NCBI RefSeq assembly: GCF_027409185.1
Contig: NC_084464.1
Span: 74,210,095 to 74,274,094, forward strand
DNA: 64,000 nt
Reading direction: 5' to 3'
From: Cynocephalus volans
Lineage: Eukaryota > Chordata > Mammalia > Dermoptera > Cynocephalidae
Position 1 is the stretch's first letter. Each line of letters begins with the position of its first letter. Below the pieces are notes generated by a model. The model was not told where the DNA came from and did not search any database. It saw only the letters and a program-made list of their open reading frames with translations. Both the position numbers and the translations under genes were made by a program. This document shows positions 1 to 11,734 of this stretch, one piece after another.

Positions 1-125
1 TCATTCTTTGTGCCTGTTAACCTGTTTCTCATTTACCACCTCCTGCCCCTCTTTCCGCTATGGTAACCATAGTTCTGTTCTCTAAGAGTTCAGGGTATTG
101 TTGTGATTGCTGTTTCTCTCTCTCC
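1..125 (-). repeat. L1 3' UTR fragment
   Basis: The pyrimidine-rich text with a 'tggtaaccatagttctgttctc' style core matches the reverse complement of the L1 3' UTR as seen in the other minus-strand L1 copies here (for example near 60.66 kb). It is followed by a run of CTCTC units. The element continues off the left edge, so its full length is unknown. Confidence 0.6.
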
Positions 126-174
126 TCTCCTCTCCTCTCCTTATTGTTTATTTGTGTATTTATTAATTCAGCTC

Positions 175-230
175 AACCCAGATGCAGAAAGAGAAATGCC
201 GCATGTCCTCATTCATAAGTGGGAGCTGAA
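175..230 (+). repeat. L1 3' end fragment, opposite strand to its neighbour
   Basis: The stretch around 195-228 contains the typical end-of-ORF2 wording 'catgtcctcattcataagtg' followed by 'ggagctgaa', in plus orientation. It sits about 50 bp from a minus-strand L1 piece, so the two form a head-to-head or inverted L1 junction. Confidence 0.6.
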
Positions 231-844
231 TTCATAAATTTAATTGCTTGTGACTCAGCAAATATTTATTTAACTTTTACTGCATCCAAAACTTCTGACA
301 CTAGACAGCTTGTAGTGATAGAATTTAAGTTAAATCATTGAAATATGTTAATAAATTTGTCTACCTTTTATGTGAACTGAACAATTGAATACTGTTGTTT
401 TCTTCTGACCTCAATTAAGCGACATGTCAGGAAGTCATAGGATTTCTGTCTAGCAATAACTTGTACCAATCTGAAAACTAGGCAAGTATATGCATAGATG
501 AGGGCTTTCAAAATGTTTTTCTTTCATCCGACACAAGTGATGCTAAATACCAATATGTTTTAATTAACAGAATACATTGTTTTTCTTTGGACTGAAATTT
601 GCTATTTGAAGGGATAATTTCCATTTCCAATATTTTACTTTGTTTTTGCCTTTGAGCTCATAAAATCTCTGTAGTCAAAGAACTTGCTACAAAAGGACGC
701 CATTGCTTAGTGCTATGTGCCCTTATGTACTTGGCTTATGAAATGCATGGTTTGAAGTCATCCAATCAAATACATGGCATGAGGTCACATTCTAATACAA
801 AACATTAAAAGTCACAATCCAGTTATGTTTCCTGATATGTGGGG
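231..844. other. No gene or recognised repeat
   Basis: A+T-rich sequence with stops in every frame. I see no transposon family, RNA gene or promoter-like cluster in it. Confidence 0.5.
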
Positions 845-1075
845 TATGACATGTAGATATGAGAATGTTTATATATGTAGCACATATATATGTGTGTGCA
901 TATACACACACATATATAACCATATATATTCACACAAAAAACTATGTATATGTAACTGTGGTATATAAATATATGCAATATTTATATGTATGTGTGGTAT
1001 ATACACATATATAATATATATAATATATATATATTTGCTTGTAATATCTATGTATGTATATACACACACAGAAGG
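845..1075. repeat. AT/CA-rich microsatellite tract
   Basis: Interleaved TATA, CACA and TGTG runs (for example acacacacatatata and tatataatatatatata) make a degenerate dinucleotide tract with alternating purine-pyrimidine order. The 70-codon open frame across it is low-complexity (Tyr/Ile/His-rich) and is not a gene. Confidence 0.8.
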
Positions 1076-1080
1076 TAACA

Positions 1081-1737
1081 CTTTCAGTGGTTCAGCTTAA
1101 AGTCAAAAATAATATTTGAAAATATTCATACTTGAGAACCACCAGCTCGATGGTGGTAAGGTCTCCCGCCATTGATTTCTGTTGCTATGGACATGTGTAA
1201 TTAATATACCAGCCACAATGCAGATGGATTATTAAAAATCCTTCTTTCTAAGAACATCTTGATTTTACTGATTCAGTCTTTATAAACATGACATCAACCA
1301 ATCCAAGGAGCTTGATAATGAGGTATAAAAATCACTGTAAAGTAACTCTAATTTGATCGATATGGCTCTAAATCAAAAAATATAACAATATTTCTTTTAT
1401 TCCCTTAGGCAATAGGAATCTCTTCAGAAGAGTCAATTGTCTGTTGATGAATTTAATTATCTGTCTTATATTCCAGTTATACTTTAGAATTGAATAACAA
1501 CAGTGAATTTATACTTTCCATTTTGCCATTTTTTAGAGCAAGAAAAATCTGAGTCACCCTGTGCATTCAAGAAGTTTGAGAATAAGATACCTGTTAATTT
1601 ATTAGCTGCATTGGTGTATTAAACATGCATAACAGTTCTGTAAAGAGTTTACACAATTCTAATTAATGATGATAATGATGATGGTGGGGGGGCGGTGATG
1701 GTGATGGTAATGAAAAGAAAAGTTACAATTTTTTTCA
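1081..1737. other. No gene; short GAT-type repeat inside
   Basis: Unassigned A+T-rich sequence. Positions 1665-1712 carry a short imperfect GAT/GGT repeat (gatgataatgatgatggtgg) interrupted by a G-run. Confidence 0.5.
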
Positions 1738-1930
1738 GGGTGTACAATGTTTCAGTCATTCCGTGAATCATTTCTCATGCATTATCTCACTGATTATTCA
1801 CAAAAAAGGGATAAGTAATATTATTATCCCCATTTTACAGATGAAAAATAAGGTTTAGAGAGGTTAAGTTACATAAGATTCCTGAAATAAAATCCTGCTG
1901 AGAGCAATATTGTAAAAGTTTAAAATTACT
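1738..1930 (-). repeat. MIR SINE
   Basis: Contains the reverse complement of the MIR core: a 'gcattatctcactgatt' part, then 'attatccccattttacagat', then an 'agagaggttaagtta' part. MIR is an ancient tRNA-derived SINE shared across mammals. This copy is diverged and lacks the tRNA-like end. Confidence 0.85.
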
Positions 1931-2194
1931 CTAATTTTAAAGTAGCTTTTTATCACTGGCTGTATTTGATCCTGGGAAAGGGATAATGATCATTATCAGA
2001 GAATGCTCTTTGATAACAAAAAGCTTCTTGCAGTGAAAATATCCACAGTCAATTTGCATGTGTGCAAGCTGGAGCTTATATATGAGGGTAATGATTTTTT
2101 CTATGCAGATAGATCTTATAAACTGAAAGAAGTATTGTGTTGTTTTCAAAAGTATATGTTTAGCTGGGTTTTCAAGTCTTACTTCACTACTTTC

Positions 2195-2365
2195 TAAATG
2201 TGTGGTCTTAGATCAGTTATTTACTCTGATTCTCAAAAACCTAATATGTAAATTACGGCTATTCAGAAAACCCAGTTTATAGGATATCTTCATTATTAAG
2301 TGGAAAGATGTAAGCATAGTGCTGGGCAAATCGTTAAGTGTTCAGATATTAGCTATTTTTGTTGT
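2195..2365 (+). repeat. MIR SINE, diverged
   Basis: A 'tgtggtcttagatcagttattt' style segment, a 'ctcaaaaacctaatatgtaaa' segment and a 3' 'cataGTGCTGGGCAAAT' segment follow the order of plus-strand MIR. The divergence is high, so the ends are approximate. Confidence 0.6.
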
Positions 2366-2399
2366 TTTGCTCTGTTGTGGTTTTAGTATTTTTGCCATC

Positions 2400-3293
2400 A
2401 TTAGATCTTAGATGGGCATTTTTTTTTTAGTCAGCTTGCTGATTTTTTTCCTTCCTACATTCCAAGACTTCGCTGACACAAATCAATAGTTAGAGGCTGG
2501 CATTAGAATAATGAAATAAAGAAACAAATCAATATTGTTTTATATCAAACAGGAAAAAAATAAAAGACCCAATTGCCTGCCACCATTTGCACTTACGAGA
2601 ATGATATAATAAGAGGAAGACTGATACCTGGATCAATTGGGTTTTTTACTCATAAATTCTTAACTGTGACATTTAATGATTTGAAGAAAATGATAGAGAA
2701 TGGTTACTAACAATCATTGTTATTTAGGAAATTCAGGTAATAAGCCATTCCCATTTCAAATATGAATGTAAAAGAGGGAAAACTGAATCAAAGATTAATC
2801 ACATGTATTATTTTTATTTAAAACTAATTACACTTCCTAAGAGGCATCTATCCTTTTATCAGCTAACTGCAATTTTCAATAAAAATGGGAGTCTTCACGT
2901 ATTTTAATGAACAAAATTGTTAAATCCCCACCTCTGAAATTTACTTGATTACTGATGTCTTAGATCCGCAAGTTGTATTTCCCTATGACAATAATGAGCC
3001 ATGTCCCGATATAACTATCTTACCTTTCTCCAGTCTTCTCTTAGCTTCTCCAGACATCCTGCATTTTTACAGCTCTTGTCTGACTCTAGTTACTATCCAA
3101 ATTTAGTCAAAGAACCTGAACCAAGTGACAAGAAAAACCTAATTGTGGGTTGACTACTTCGTGAATAATTTTATTGCTGTGCATTTTCTAATTAATTTGG
3201 CAAATGAAATTCTTCATAAATCAAGAGAAATGATGGGAAACATTTTTTATTTACCTTGAATTTATAAGATAGGCAACCCCCTAAAGCACTCTA
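2400..3293. other. No gene or recognised repeat
   Basis: A+T-rich sequence without long open frames. I see no family I can name in this stretch. Confidence 0.45.
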
Positions 3294-3365
3294 TACATAT
3301 GTATGTGTATATGTACATATGTGTATATATACACATATATGTGTGTGTGTATATATATATATTAT
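3294..3365. repeat. TATG/TATA microsatellite
   Basis: A run of atgtatgtgtatatgtacat-type units followed by tatatacacatatatgtg and a pure TA end. It is a compound dinucleotide/tetranucleotide repeat. Confidence 0.85.
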
Positions 3366-4150
3366 TTATTTATTTTATTAAATGAGCAATGTGTGTTATA
3401 TAATTGTGTGCCATGTTTTGTATTTATTATACAAGTTGTGTGTAGACTAACATCCTTCCCTCTTGATTTTGATCTTGCCTTGTAAAGTTACATTATGTAG
3501 GCTATCGGGTGTGAATTGCCTGAACTTGCTATTCCTAAATCTAAAATTTACCTGTGTGTACTCATTGCTTTTTTAATTCTCAGAGAAAGGTTTATGTTTT
3601 TGTTGTTTGTCATCCTTTCAAATGTGCTCTTAACTTTTCTTAATCCCCTGAGAGTATGCTGCCTCTTCCATCTTCAGACTTGTCCTTATTTTAATCTGTC
3701 CCTCCTTGTTGCCCTTTAAGGTTCTCCTACATTCCTTGACAATCCTCTTTCTAAAAAGAAAAAAAAAAAAAAATCTTACTTTTAATAGGAATCCATTCAG
3801 AGATCTATCCTTGCTTTGATTCATGCTGACTCACATAATTCTCATAAATACCATGGCTTCATCAATACTTTGGTGTCCTCTGCTGGCTGTAGTTTTGACC
3901 TCCAAATACATTTTATAATGCAGTATTCTGTGGCATTGTAAATATGTCATCAATCTTCCTACAAGTCATCTCTTTCTGAATGCTCCGTATAACCTCTAGC
4001 ACAATAAACTTTCTTTACCCCTGAACCTTGTTTCTTATTATTCACTATACATCATTTACACAGTTGCAAGACAATCTTAGAAATAAAACCACATTTGTCT
4101 CCTTGAAGTCAGTGTCTAATTCTTACTGTGTCTCCTTTCTTGATATTTTT
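3366..4150. other. No gene; unassigned sequence with an A-run
   Basis: No recognised gene. A run of 15-17 A sits near 3758-3773. The stretch is pyrimidine-rich in parts, as L2 copies are, but I could not align it to a family with confidence. Confidence 0.4.
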
Positions 4151-5300
4151 AAAGTTTATTGAGTTATAATTGGCATATACTAAACTTTATATATTTAACG
4201 ATTATGATTTAGCCAATTATACTTATACAAGTGTGTGTGTGTGTGTGTACATATATATATACCTCTGAAACCATTATCACAGTCAAGATATCAACATGTC
4301 TATCACCTAAAAGTTTCTCCTGACATTTCATAAACCCCATCCTGCTGCTCCTCTCAGGCTTAAACCTACCCGCTGTCAGCAGGTGTCCACTGATCTGCTT
4401 TCACTATATATAATATATAATGTCTTCCACATATCTGCTTAGCATGCTCAAACTTTCCTCTAGCTTGTAAAAACATGGAATGTAGTTATAGTAGTTTAAA
4501 TGTCTTTGTCTACTAATTCTATTATCTGTATCAAATATGGATCTGTTTCAATGTTTTGATTTGTTACCTCATTTTGAGTAATATTTTCCTGGGTTTTTTT
4601 TTTTTTTTTTTTTTTGGTATGTCTGGTAATTTTTTGCTTGATACTAGACATTGTATGTTTAATATGTCAGGTGCTGAATATTTTGTATTTCTATAATTAT
4701 TCATGAATTTTATTTCGTAAATAATTATATTACTTAAAGTTTTATGCTTTGAGGTATTGTTTTGAAACTTTGCTAAGTAGTAGTAGAACAGCGTTTAATT
4801 TATAAATAATTTTGTTCCCTTCTGAGGCGAACCTGTACTATACTCAATGTCCTGTAAATTATGAGATTTTCCACACTAACTGGTGTGTTCAGGAGTTATT
4901 TTTCATGCTCTAGTTTTTTCTTGTGCTTCTTTCCTCAACCTTGAGTAATTTTCCATCACATGTCACATATACAATGATTAGTATTTTGCTGAAAATTCTG
5001 CAGATCTCCAAAATTAATTCTATCTCTGCTGTTCTCTATTCTAGTAACCTTCCCTGAAGATTCTAGCTGCATTGTCCTTCCTATACTCCCAGTTCCATTT
5101 CTGCCACACAAAAAGTTCATTGGTCTTTCCATGCCACAGACTGAAAACTATTTCCAAATAGTAACCTAGGCAGTTGTTTTTATCTTGTCTGTCAGGGATC
5201 ACCGTACTTTGCATTTTGATGTCCAAAGTCTTGAAATCCATTGTTTTATATATTTTGTCAATTTCTTTAGTTGCTTTTATCCTGGCCAGAAGCCAAAACA
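4151..5300 (-). repeat. Ancient L1M-type LINE, fragmentary
   Basis: The left part (4151-4420) is the reverse complement of an old L1 3' UTR ('tttattgagttataattggc' through 'tgatctgctttcactata'). The middle and right parts (about 4490-5300) match the 5' region of old L1M elements: a 'ggtaattttttgcttgatac' part, a part close to the 'gggatcaccgtactttgcat' wording, and a terminal 'ctggccagaagc'. Most of the body between these ends is missing. A run of about 22 T lies at 4594-4615. Confidence 0.65.
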
Positions 5301-5305
5301 TTCCT

Positions 5306-5935
5306 TGATATCTTATATACTCTTTTTTTCTCCTTTTATCCATGTGCACCAGTACAATTTTACTCAGGTTTTATCCTCTCTAACTGGTGTCCTTGACTTC
5401 ATTTTAATGCTACCTTTCAATTCCTCATGCAGTACCATAGCATTCTTTGTAAAACATAAATTTGATCACATTTCTCTCCTTTTCAAAACCTTTCATTTCT
5501 GCCCTCTTTATGAACATAAAATCTATACTGTGTTTTTTGGCATACCAGGCCCTTTATGATCTCATTTTTCTACCAGCTTTCTTTTTTGCCATTTCTCTTA
5601 TTGCATGCTATGGGTGCTCCAGCTATGCTAAATCACAAACATTCCTTGTTGAAGGTAAAAACTTCTGATGATTTAATCATGTTGTTTCTTATGCCTGAAA
5701 CAATTATCCATCCCCATGCCATTTTTTTCTGTTAAACTCTTATTTATGCCTCCAGTCCCAGTTCAATTATTTCCCTTTTTCTGAAGCCTTTCAAGACTCA
5801 ACAAAGCAAAGTTTATGATGCTTTCCTTTGTGTAACCACTATCAGTGCCTGCCTCTCACTGGAGTGTATTTTCTTTGTTTGTTTGTCTGTGACTGCAGAC
5901 TCAAGCCATGTCTTTTTTATGTTTGTGTTTACTAG
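5306..5935 (+). repeat. L2 LINE, 3' part
   Basis: Follows the L2 3' region in order: 'aaaacataaatttgatcaca', an 'aaacctttcatttctgccc' part, 'caggccctttatgatctc', 'gaagcctttcaagactcaac', and a final 'gactgcagactcaagccatgt' part. The L2 terminal repeat is missing. The open frame over 5185-5559 crosses the L1M/L2 boundary and is chance. Confidence 0.75.
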
Positions 5936-7371
5936 AAACCCATACAGTTTACACTTCAGTAAACCCATACAGTTTTTATGGTGAGAACATGTGAAATTTA
6001 TTCAGTGGTTTTGAAATGTAAAATTGATTATTAACTATATTTTACTACACTGTGCCAAAGATCTAAAAGAAAAAAACGTATTTATCCTAACTCAGACTTT
6101 CCTTTGACCATCGTCTCCCCCACCTGCCAGATTCTGGTAATCACCATTCTAATCTCTACTTCTATGAGTTTGTTTTTATTTTCCATGTATAACAGAGTAT
6201 TTTGTCTTTTTGTACTTGGCTCATTTCACTCAGCCATCCCTAATGTCACAAATGACAGAATTTCTTTCTTTTTTAAGGCTGAATAGTATTCTACTGATAT
6301 AATACATATATCACATTTTCTCTATCCCTTCATCTGTTGACGGACACTTGCTGATTCCATAACTTGGCATTGTGAATACTGCTGCAATGAACATGGGAGT
6401 ATAGACATCTCTTCAACACACTGATTTCAATTTTTTGGATATACACCCAGTAGTGGACTGCTGGATCACATGTTAATTCTATTTTCAGTTTTTTGAGGAA
6501 ACTCCCTACTGTTTTTTTGTAATGGCTAAAGTAATTTACATTCTCACCAACAGTGTACAAGGGCTCCCTTTTCTCCACATTCTCGCCAAAACTGATCTTT
6601 CATCTTTTTGATAATAGCCATCTGACAGGTATGAAGTGATATCTCATTGTGACTTTAATTTTCATTTCCCTAATGATTAGTTATACTGAACTTTTTTTTT
6701 TTTTTTTTTTGTATCTGGTGTCCATCCATTTGTCTTATTTGAAGAACTGTCTGTTTAGGTCCCTTGATCATTTTTAAATCAGATCATTTATTTTCTTTCT
6801 AGAGAGTTGTTTGGGTTACTTATATATTTTGGATATTAAAGCCTTATCCAACGAATGGCTTGCAAATATTTTTTCCAGTACATATGTTGTGCCTTTACTC
6901 TGTTAATTATTTCCTTTTTTGTGCAGAAAATTTTTATTTCGTATAATCCCATCAAATCTGGAGGATGGGGTAGATGATGTTCTACTTTTGCTTTTGTTGC
7001 ATATGGTTTGGAGGCCAAGTTTAAAAAAAATAATTGCCCATCCCAAAGTCTTTTTTTCCTGATGTTTTCCTCTAGTAGTTTTGCAGTTACAGGGCTTATG
7101 TTTGTCATTAATCCCTTCTGTGTTGATTTTTGTATATGGTATGAAATAGAGGTCCAGTTTCAATCTTCCACATATGAATATCAAGTTTTCCCAACACCAT
7201 TTATTGAAGAGATGGTCCTTTACTCATTGTTATTCTTGTCGCCTTTGTTGAAAATCAATTGACTGTACATCTGTGGATTCATTTCTGGGTTGTCTATTCT
7301 GTTCCATTGGTCAATGTGCCTATTTTTATGTCAATACCATGCTGTTTTAATTATTATTGCTTTGTAGTATA

Positions 7372-7904
7372 CAGTAGTTCCCTCTAATTTGCAAGTTTCA
7401 TTTTCTGCAGTTTCCGTTACCCATAGTAAGCCACAGTCTAAAAATATTAAATAGAAAATTCCAGAAGTAAACAATTCATAAGTTTTAAGTTCTGAGTAGC
7501 ATAATGAAATTTTGTGCCATACTGCTCCATCCCACTGGGATGTGAATTTTCCCTTTGTCTAGCATATCCATGCTGTATACACTATGCACTAGTCACTTAG
7601 TAACCTCAGTTATCAGATCTACTATCACAATATAACAGTGCTTGTGTTCAAGTTGCCTTTATTTTACTTAATAATGGCCCCAAAGCATAAGAGTAGTGAT
7701 GCTGGCCTGTTTTTGTAATTTTTCTATTTTCTTATTGGCTATCATTGTTAATTTCTTACTGTGTCTAGTTTATGAAGTAAATTTTATCATACAACTATAT
7801 TTATAGGAAAAACATAGTGTATATAGGGTTCGGTATTATCTGCAGTTTCAGACATCAACTGTGGATCTTGGAGCATACCTCCCAAGAATAAGGGAGCAGT
7901 ACTA
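7372..7904. mobile_element. Tigger-type (Zombi/Golem-like) DNA transposon, internally deleted
   Basis: Starts CAGTAGTTCCC and ends GGGAGCAGTACTA, imperfect inverted termini typical of Tigger (pogo/mariner) elements. It is flanked by a TA target duplication (7370-7371 and 7905-7906). Internal text such as 'aaaatattaaatagaaaatt' and 'agggttcggtattatctgca' matches the termini of larger Tigger copies. At 533 bp it keeps both ends but lacks the transposase gene, so it is non-autonomous. It sits inside the minus-strand L1, so it is younger than that L1. The class is secure; the subfamily is from memory. Confidence 0.85.
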
Positions 7905-8086
7905 TAGCTTGAAATCAGATAGTGTGATGCCTCCAGCTTTGTTCTTTTTGCTCATGAGTGCCTTGGCTATTTGTTTTTTTTCTTTGTGGTTCCATATAAA
8001 TTTTTAGATTTTTTTTTCTATTGGTACAAAAATAATGACAGAATTTTGATAGGAAGTGCAGTGAATCTTTAGATCACTTTGGGCAG

Positions 8087-8519
8087 TGTATTTGTCTGTT
8101 TCTGTTGCTTATACCAAAATGCCCAAAACTGCATGATTTATAGAGAAAACAAAATTTATTGCTTATAGTTTCTGAGGCTTCAAATTCTAGAGTCCAAGAA
8201 ACACATCTGGTGGTGGCAACAATGACACAGGAGTCTCACACTGCAAGATAGTGGAAGCAGAGAGGGCAGAAAGAAAGACTTTCTTTCCTCTTCTTTTAAA
8301 GCCCTCAGAACCATGCCCCTGACCACCATTTTTAATCTATTCATAACTGCACAGTCCTACAATCGAATCACCTCTTTAAGACTCCATCTTTCAATTACCA
8401 TAATAGAAATTCCCATCCTCTTAACAGTCACAGAGGAGACAAAATTTCTAATACATATAACTTGGGGGACACAATTCATCTTCAGTGAGCTTTGAGGGGA
8501 CATAATTCAATCCACTACA
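8087..8519 (-). mobile_element. MaLR-like solo LTR (copy A of a three-copy family)
   Basis: A 433-bp insertion reading TG...CA, flanked by a perfect 5-bp duplication GGCAG (8082-8086 and 8520-8524), interrupts L1. On the minus strand it begins 'tgtagtggattgaattatgt' and ends with an 'ataagcaataaat' poly(A)-signal-like part and 'cagaaacagacaaataca'. It has clear sister copies at 37892-38420 and 62092-62529. No internal retroviral genes are present, so it is a solo LTR left by LTR-LTR recombination. Confidence 0.85.
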
Positions 8520-9888
8520 GGCAGTATGAACATTTTAACAATATTAGTTCTTCCAGTCCATGAACGCAGAATATCTTTTCATTCATCTGTGACTTCTTCA
8601 AATTCTTTCATTAATGTTTTATTGTTTTCAGTTTTCAGTTCTTTCACTTCCTTTGTTAAGTTTATTTCTAAGAATTTTATTTCATTTTTTATAACTGTCA
8701 TAAATGGTACTGTTCTCTTGATTTCATTTTTGGAAATTTAGTTGTTAGTGTATAAAACTATTATTTATTTTTGTATTGATTTTATATCCTGCAGTGTTAT
8801 TGTATGCCTTCATTAGTTCTAACAGGCTTTTTCTTTCTTTCGGATTTTCTGTATTTAAAATCATGTCATCAACAGACAGAAACAATTTCACTTTTTCTTT
8901 TCCTATTTGGGTGCCTTTTATTTCTCTTGCCTAATTTCTCTGCCAGAGCAATTAGGCAGGAGAAATACTTTGTTAAATAGAAGTGGCAAGAATGGACATC
9001 CTGCTTATTCTGAATCATAAAAGAAAGGGAATTTTTCACTGTTGAGTTTATACTGTTAGCTGTGGGATTTTTATATATGGCATTTATTGTGCTGAGATAC
9101 ATTCTTCTACACCTAATTTGTTGACAGTTGTTATCATAAAGGAATGTTAAATTTTGTCAAATGTTTTTTCTGCATCTAATGAGATGATCATATGTTTTTT
9201 GATCTTTATTCTTTTAATGTGATGTATTCCATATATTGATTTGCATAAGTAGAACCATTCTTGTATCACAGGGATAAATCCCACTTGATTATGGTGAATG
9301 ATCCTTTTAATGTGTTGTTGAATTTGGTTTGTAGTATTAAGTATTTTGTTGAGGATTTTTATATATATTCATCAAGGAAATTGGCCTATGATAGCTCTTT
9401 CTCGTAGTTTCCTTATCTGGCTTTAGTATCACAGTAATGCTGGCCTTGTAAAAAGAGTTTGGACATGTTCCCTTCTCTTCAGTTATTTGGAAGAGTTTGT
9501 GAAGGATTGGTGTTCATTCTTTTTACTTCATCTGTGAAGTCAACAGATTCTGGGCTTTTCTTTGCTGGAAAACTTTATTAATTATAAAATCTTTTTACTC
9601 ATTATTAATCTGTTCAGTTTTTTTTTTTCTTTATGATTCAGTCTTAGCACGTTGTATGTGTCTAGGAATTTATGCATTTCTTCTAGGTTATCCAATTTGT
9701 TGGCATAGAACTATTCATAATAATCTCTTATCATCTTTTGTCGTTCTGTGGTATCAGTTATAATGTCTCCCTCTCATTCCTGCTTTTGTTTATTTGCCTC
9801 TTTTCTCCTTTTTTTCTTAGTCAGTCTAGATAAAGGTTTGTTGATTTTGCTTATCTCTCTTAAAAACCAACACTTAGCTTTGTGGATA

Positions 9889-10400
9889 AAGATAACTTTG
9901 ATGTTTTATGCTACTAAAAGGTTGGAATTATTTTTTATGAAGCATTACTCAGTGTATTCTGACTGATAACAACTTAGATTCTCAATAAATGTTAATTGAA
10001 TGGGCAAAAATTTAACTGACAGGCAAATTTGATGGATCCACATATATTGTATTAAAGTATTTGAAAATATTATTACTTTAAAATAATAATAGTTCATGGT
10101 TGAATTGTTTTATAGTATACATATTAGTGATATATGAATTGATGTGCCTGTTGGTGATATATAAATTGATGTGCCCCAGGATATACACTTTTAAGTGGTG
10201 ATTTCCAAATAAGAACCATAAAACTAAAGTAAAATTTAAGTAAGAAAAGAACTAAAATATTGTGGTTCAAGGGATTTCTTTACAATAAGTAGTATTAGAG
10301 ATACTGTAAGCTTAACATTGAATGAAAGTTATGGCATAAATTTGGGTCCATACAATCTATTGTGTCTATGGTGGGAAATCACATAGTTCTCTTTATAATT
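9889..10400. other. No gene; contains a 27-bp tandem duplication
   Basis: A+T-rich, unassigned. Two adjacent 27-bp units, 10124-10150 and 10151-10177, share the core 'gatatataaattgatgtgcc' with three or four differences. Confidence 0.5.
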
Positions 10401-10625
10401 ATCTTATATTTACATTGTGCTCTGCAGTATATAAATAAATTTTATCATTAATCTTATTTTATACTTTCATTCAGTCCAAGAATCAGGTATTATTTTCTTA
10501 GTCCCTATCTTGCAATGAGAAAATTGAGAGAAGGAGAAATTAACTGTCTTGTCTAAGGTCATGTCATATATAAGAGCCAGGGTAAAAAATAGGCCTTGGA
10601 GTTCAAATGCTTGTTACTTTTTAAA
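10400..10625 (-). repeat. MIR SINE
   Basis: Reverse-complement MIR text in order: an 'attttctt...ccctatcttgcaatgagaaa' part, then 'ggagaaattaactgtcttg', then 'tctaaggtcatgtcat' and 'agagccaggg'. Highly diverged. Confidence 0.7.
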
Positions 10626-10799
10626 AAGTAGCTTTCAAAATATTTAAATTTAAAGTGTCGCTTACAAAAATTAGTGTTAATTTTCTAACCATAATGCTAA
10701 AAACTCTATCAAATGGTTCTGTTTTTAACTTAAGAAATTCCATCCATCAAAATACACCATTGAGATAGCAAAAACATAAAAAATAAAGGAGACTTACAG

Positions 10800-11730
10800 G
10801 TTGGAAAAAATTTCAATACATTTATCTAGCTAAGAATAAAGAACTTCTATAAATCTATATGAAAAGGATATTAAAGCTAATTTAAAAAAACATGGAAAAT
10901 TTGAACAGATACTTTACAAACAGGATACCTAAGTAGGTAGTAAAGATGTAAAAAGGTGCTTTATTAACCTTATTAATCATCAGATAAATGCAAATTAGAA
11001 CTATAGTGCATCCCATTTTCACTACACTTTGCGGAATGACTTAAGTTTAAATAATAATACTTATAATAGTAATAATGTAATAGTAAGTGTTAACAAAGAT
11101 GTGGAGAAACCAGAACTCTTACGCACTGCTTGTAGGTGAGCAAATTGATACAATCTCTTTGGAAAATGTTTAACTGTGTATAATAAAGTTAACTATACAC
11201 ATATTCTGTGACCCAGATATTCCACACTGAGGTATATACCTAAAAGAAATACATATATGTTCATAGTAGAACTATTTATAACAGCCAAAAACTAGAAATT
11301 CCTCTAATGTTTATTAAGGGTAAAATGAAAAAAAAAATTGCACTATATGCAAATGATGGAATACTATATGCAGCAACAGCAGTAAATCTCTAAGAGCATG
11401 CAACAATAGGGATGAGTCTCATTCATATAATTTTGAGTGAAAAAGCTGAGACAAAAGAGAATGCACTAATGATCTGATTTATGCAAAGTTCAAAAACAAC
11501 TCTATTGTATTTAAAGTCAGAATAGTGGTTAACTTTGGGGGAGAGGGTCAGTGACTACCAAATGTCATGGGAGGGTAGGATTTTACATTGTACTAGTAAT
11601 AGTAATGTTCTGTTTTGTGATCTTAATGCCTTTCACACAGTTATGTAAAATATGTGAAAATTAACTGTGAATGTTAATTAAACTCATATATGTATATGTA
11701 TGTGTATCAGACTTCAATAAAACTTAAAAA
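10800..11730 (+). repeat. Ancient L1M-type LINE 3' end
   Basis: Plus-strand end of ORF2 and the 3' UTR of an old L1: 'acatggaaaatttgaacaga', 'aatcatcagataaatgcaaa', 'gatgtggagaaaccagaact', 'atggaatactatatgcagca', 'cagaatagtggttaactttg', and a final 'cagacttcaataaaacttaa'. Several frameshifts and stops remain; no translatable frame survives. No clear poly(A) tail is left. Confidence 0.85.
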
Positions 11731-11734
11731 CTTG

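Larger units (their letters stand above)
5965..9888 (-). mobile_element. L1 LINE, 5'-truncated, split by two insertions
   Basis: Reading the minus strand gives the L1 3' UTR (5965-6300), then the C-terminal and reverse-transcriptase parts of ORF2 up to about 9888, where it is 5'-truncated. Decayed ORF2 peptides are visible, for example the minus-strand frames at 6330-6578 and 6836-7108 (including KLKIEL and KEIINRVKAQ, which resemble the ORF2 C-terminal domain), but stops and frameshifts are frequent. There is no ORF1, endonuclease domain or 5' UTR, so it cannot be active. It is interrupted by a Tigger element (7372-7904) and a solo LTR (8087-8519); L1 resumes exactly on each far side. Confidence 0.9.

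Noticed and set aside
5185..5559. 124-codon plus-strand frame
   Set aside because: It crosses from a minus-strand L1M fragment into a plus-strand L2 fragment, so it cannot be an ancestral gene.
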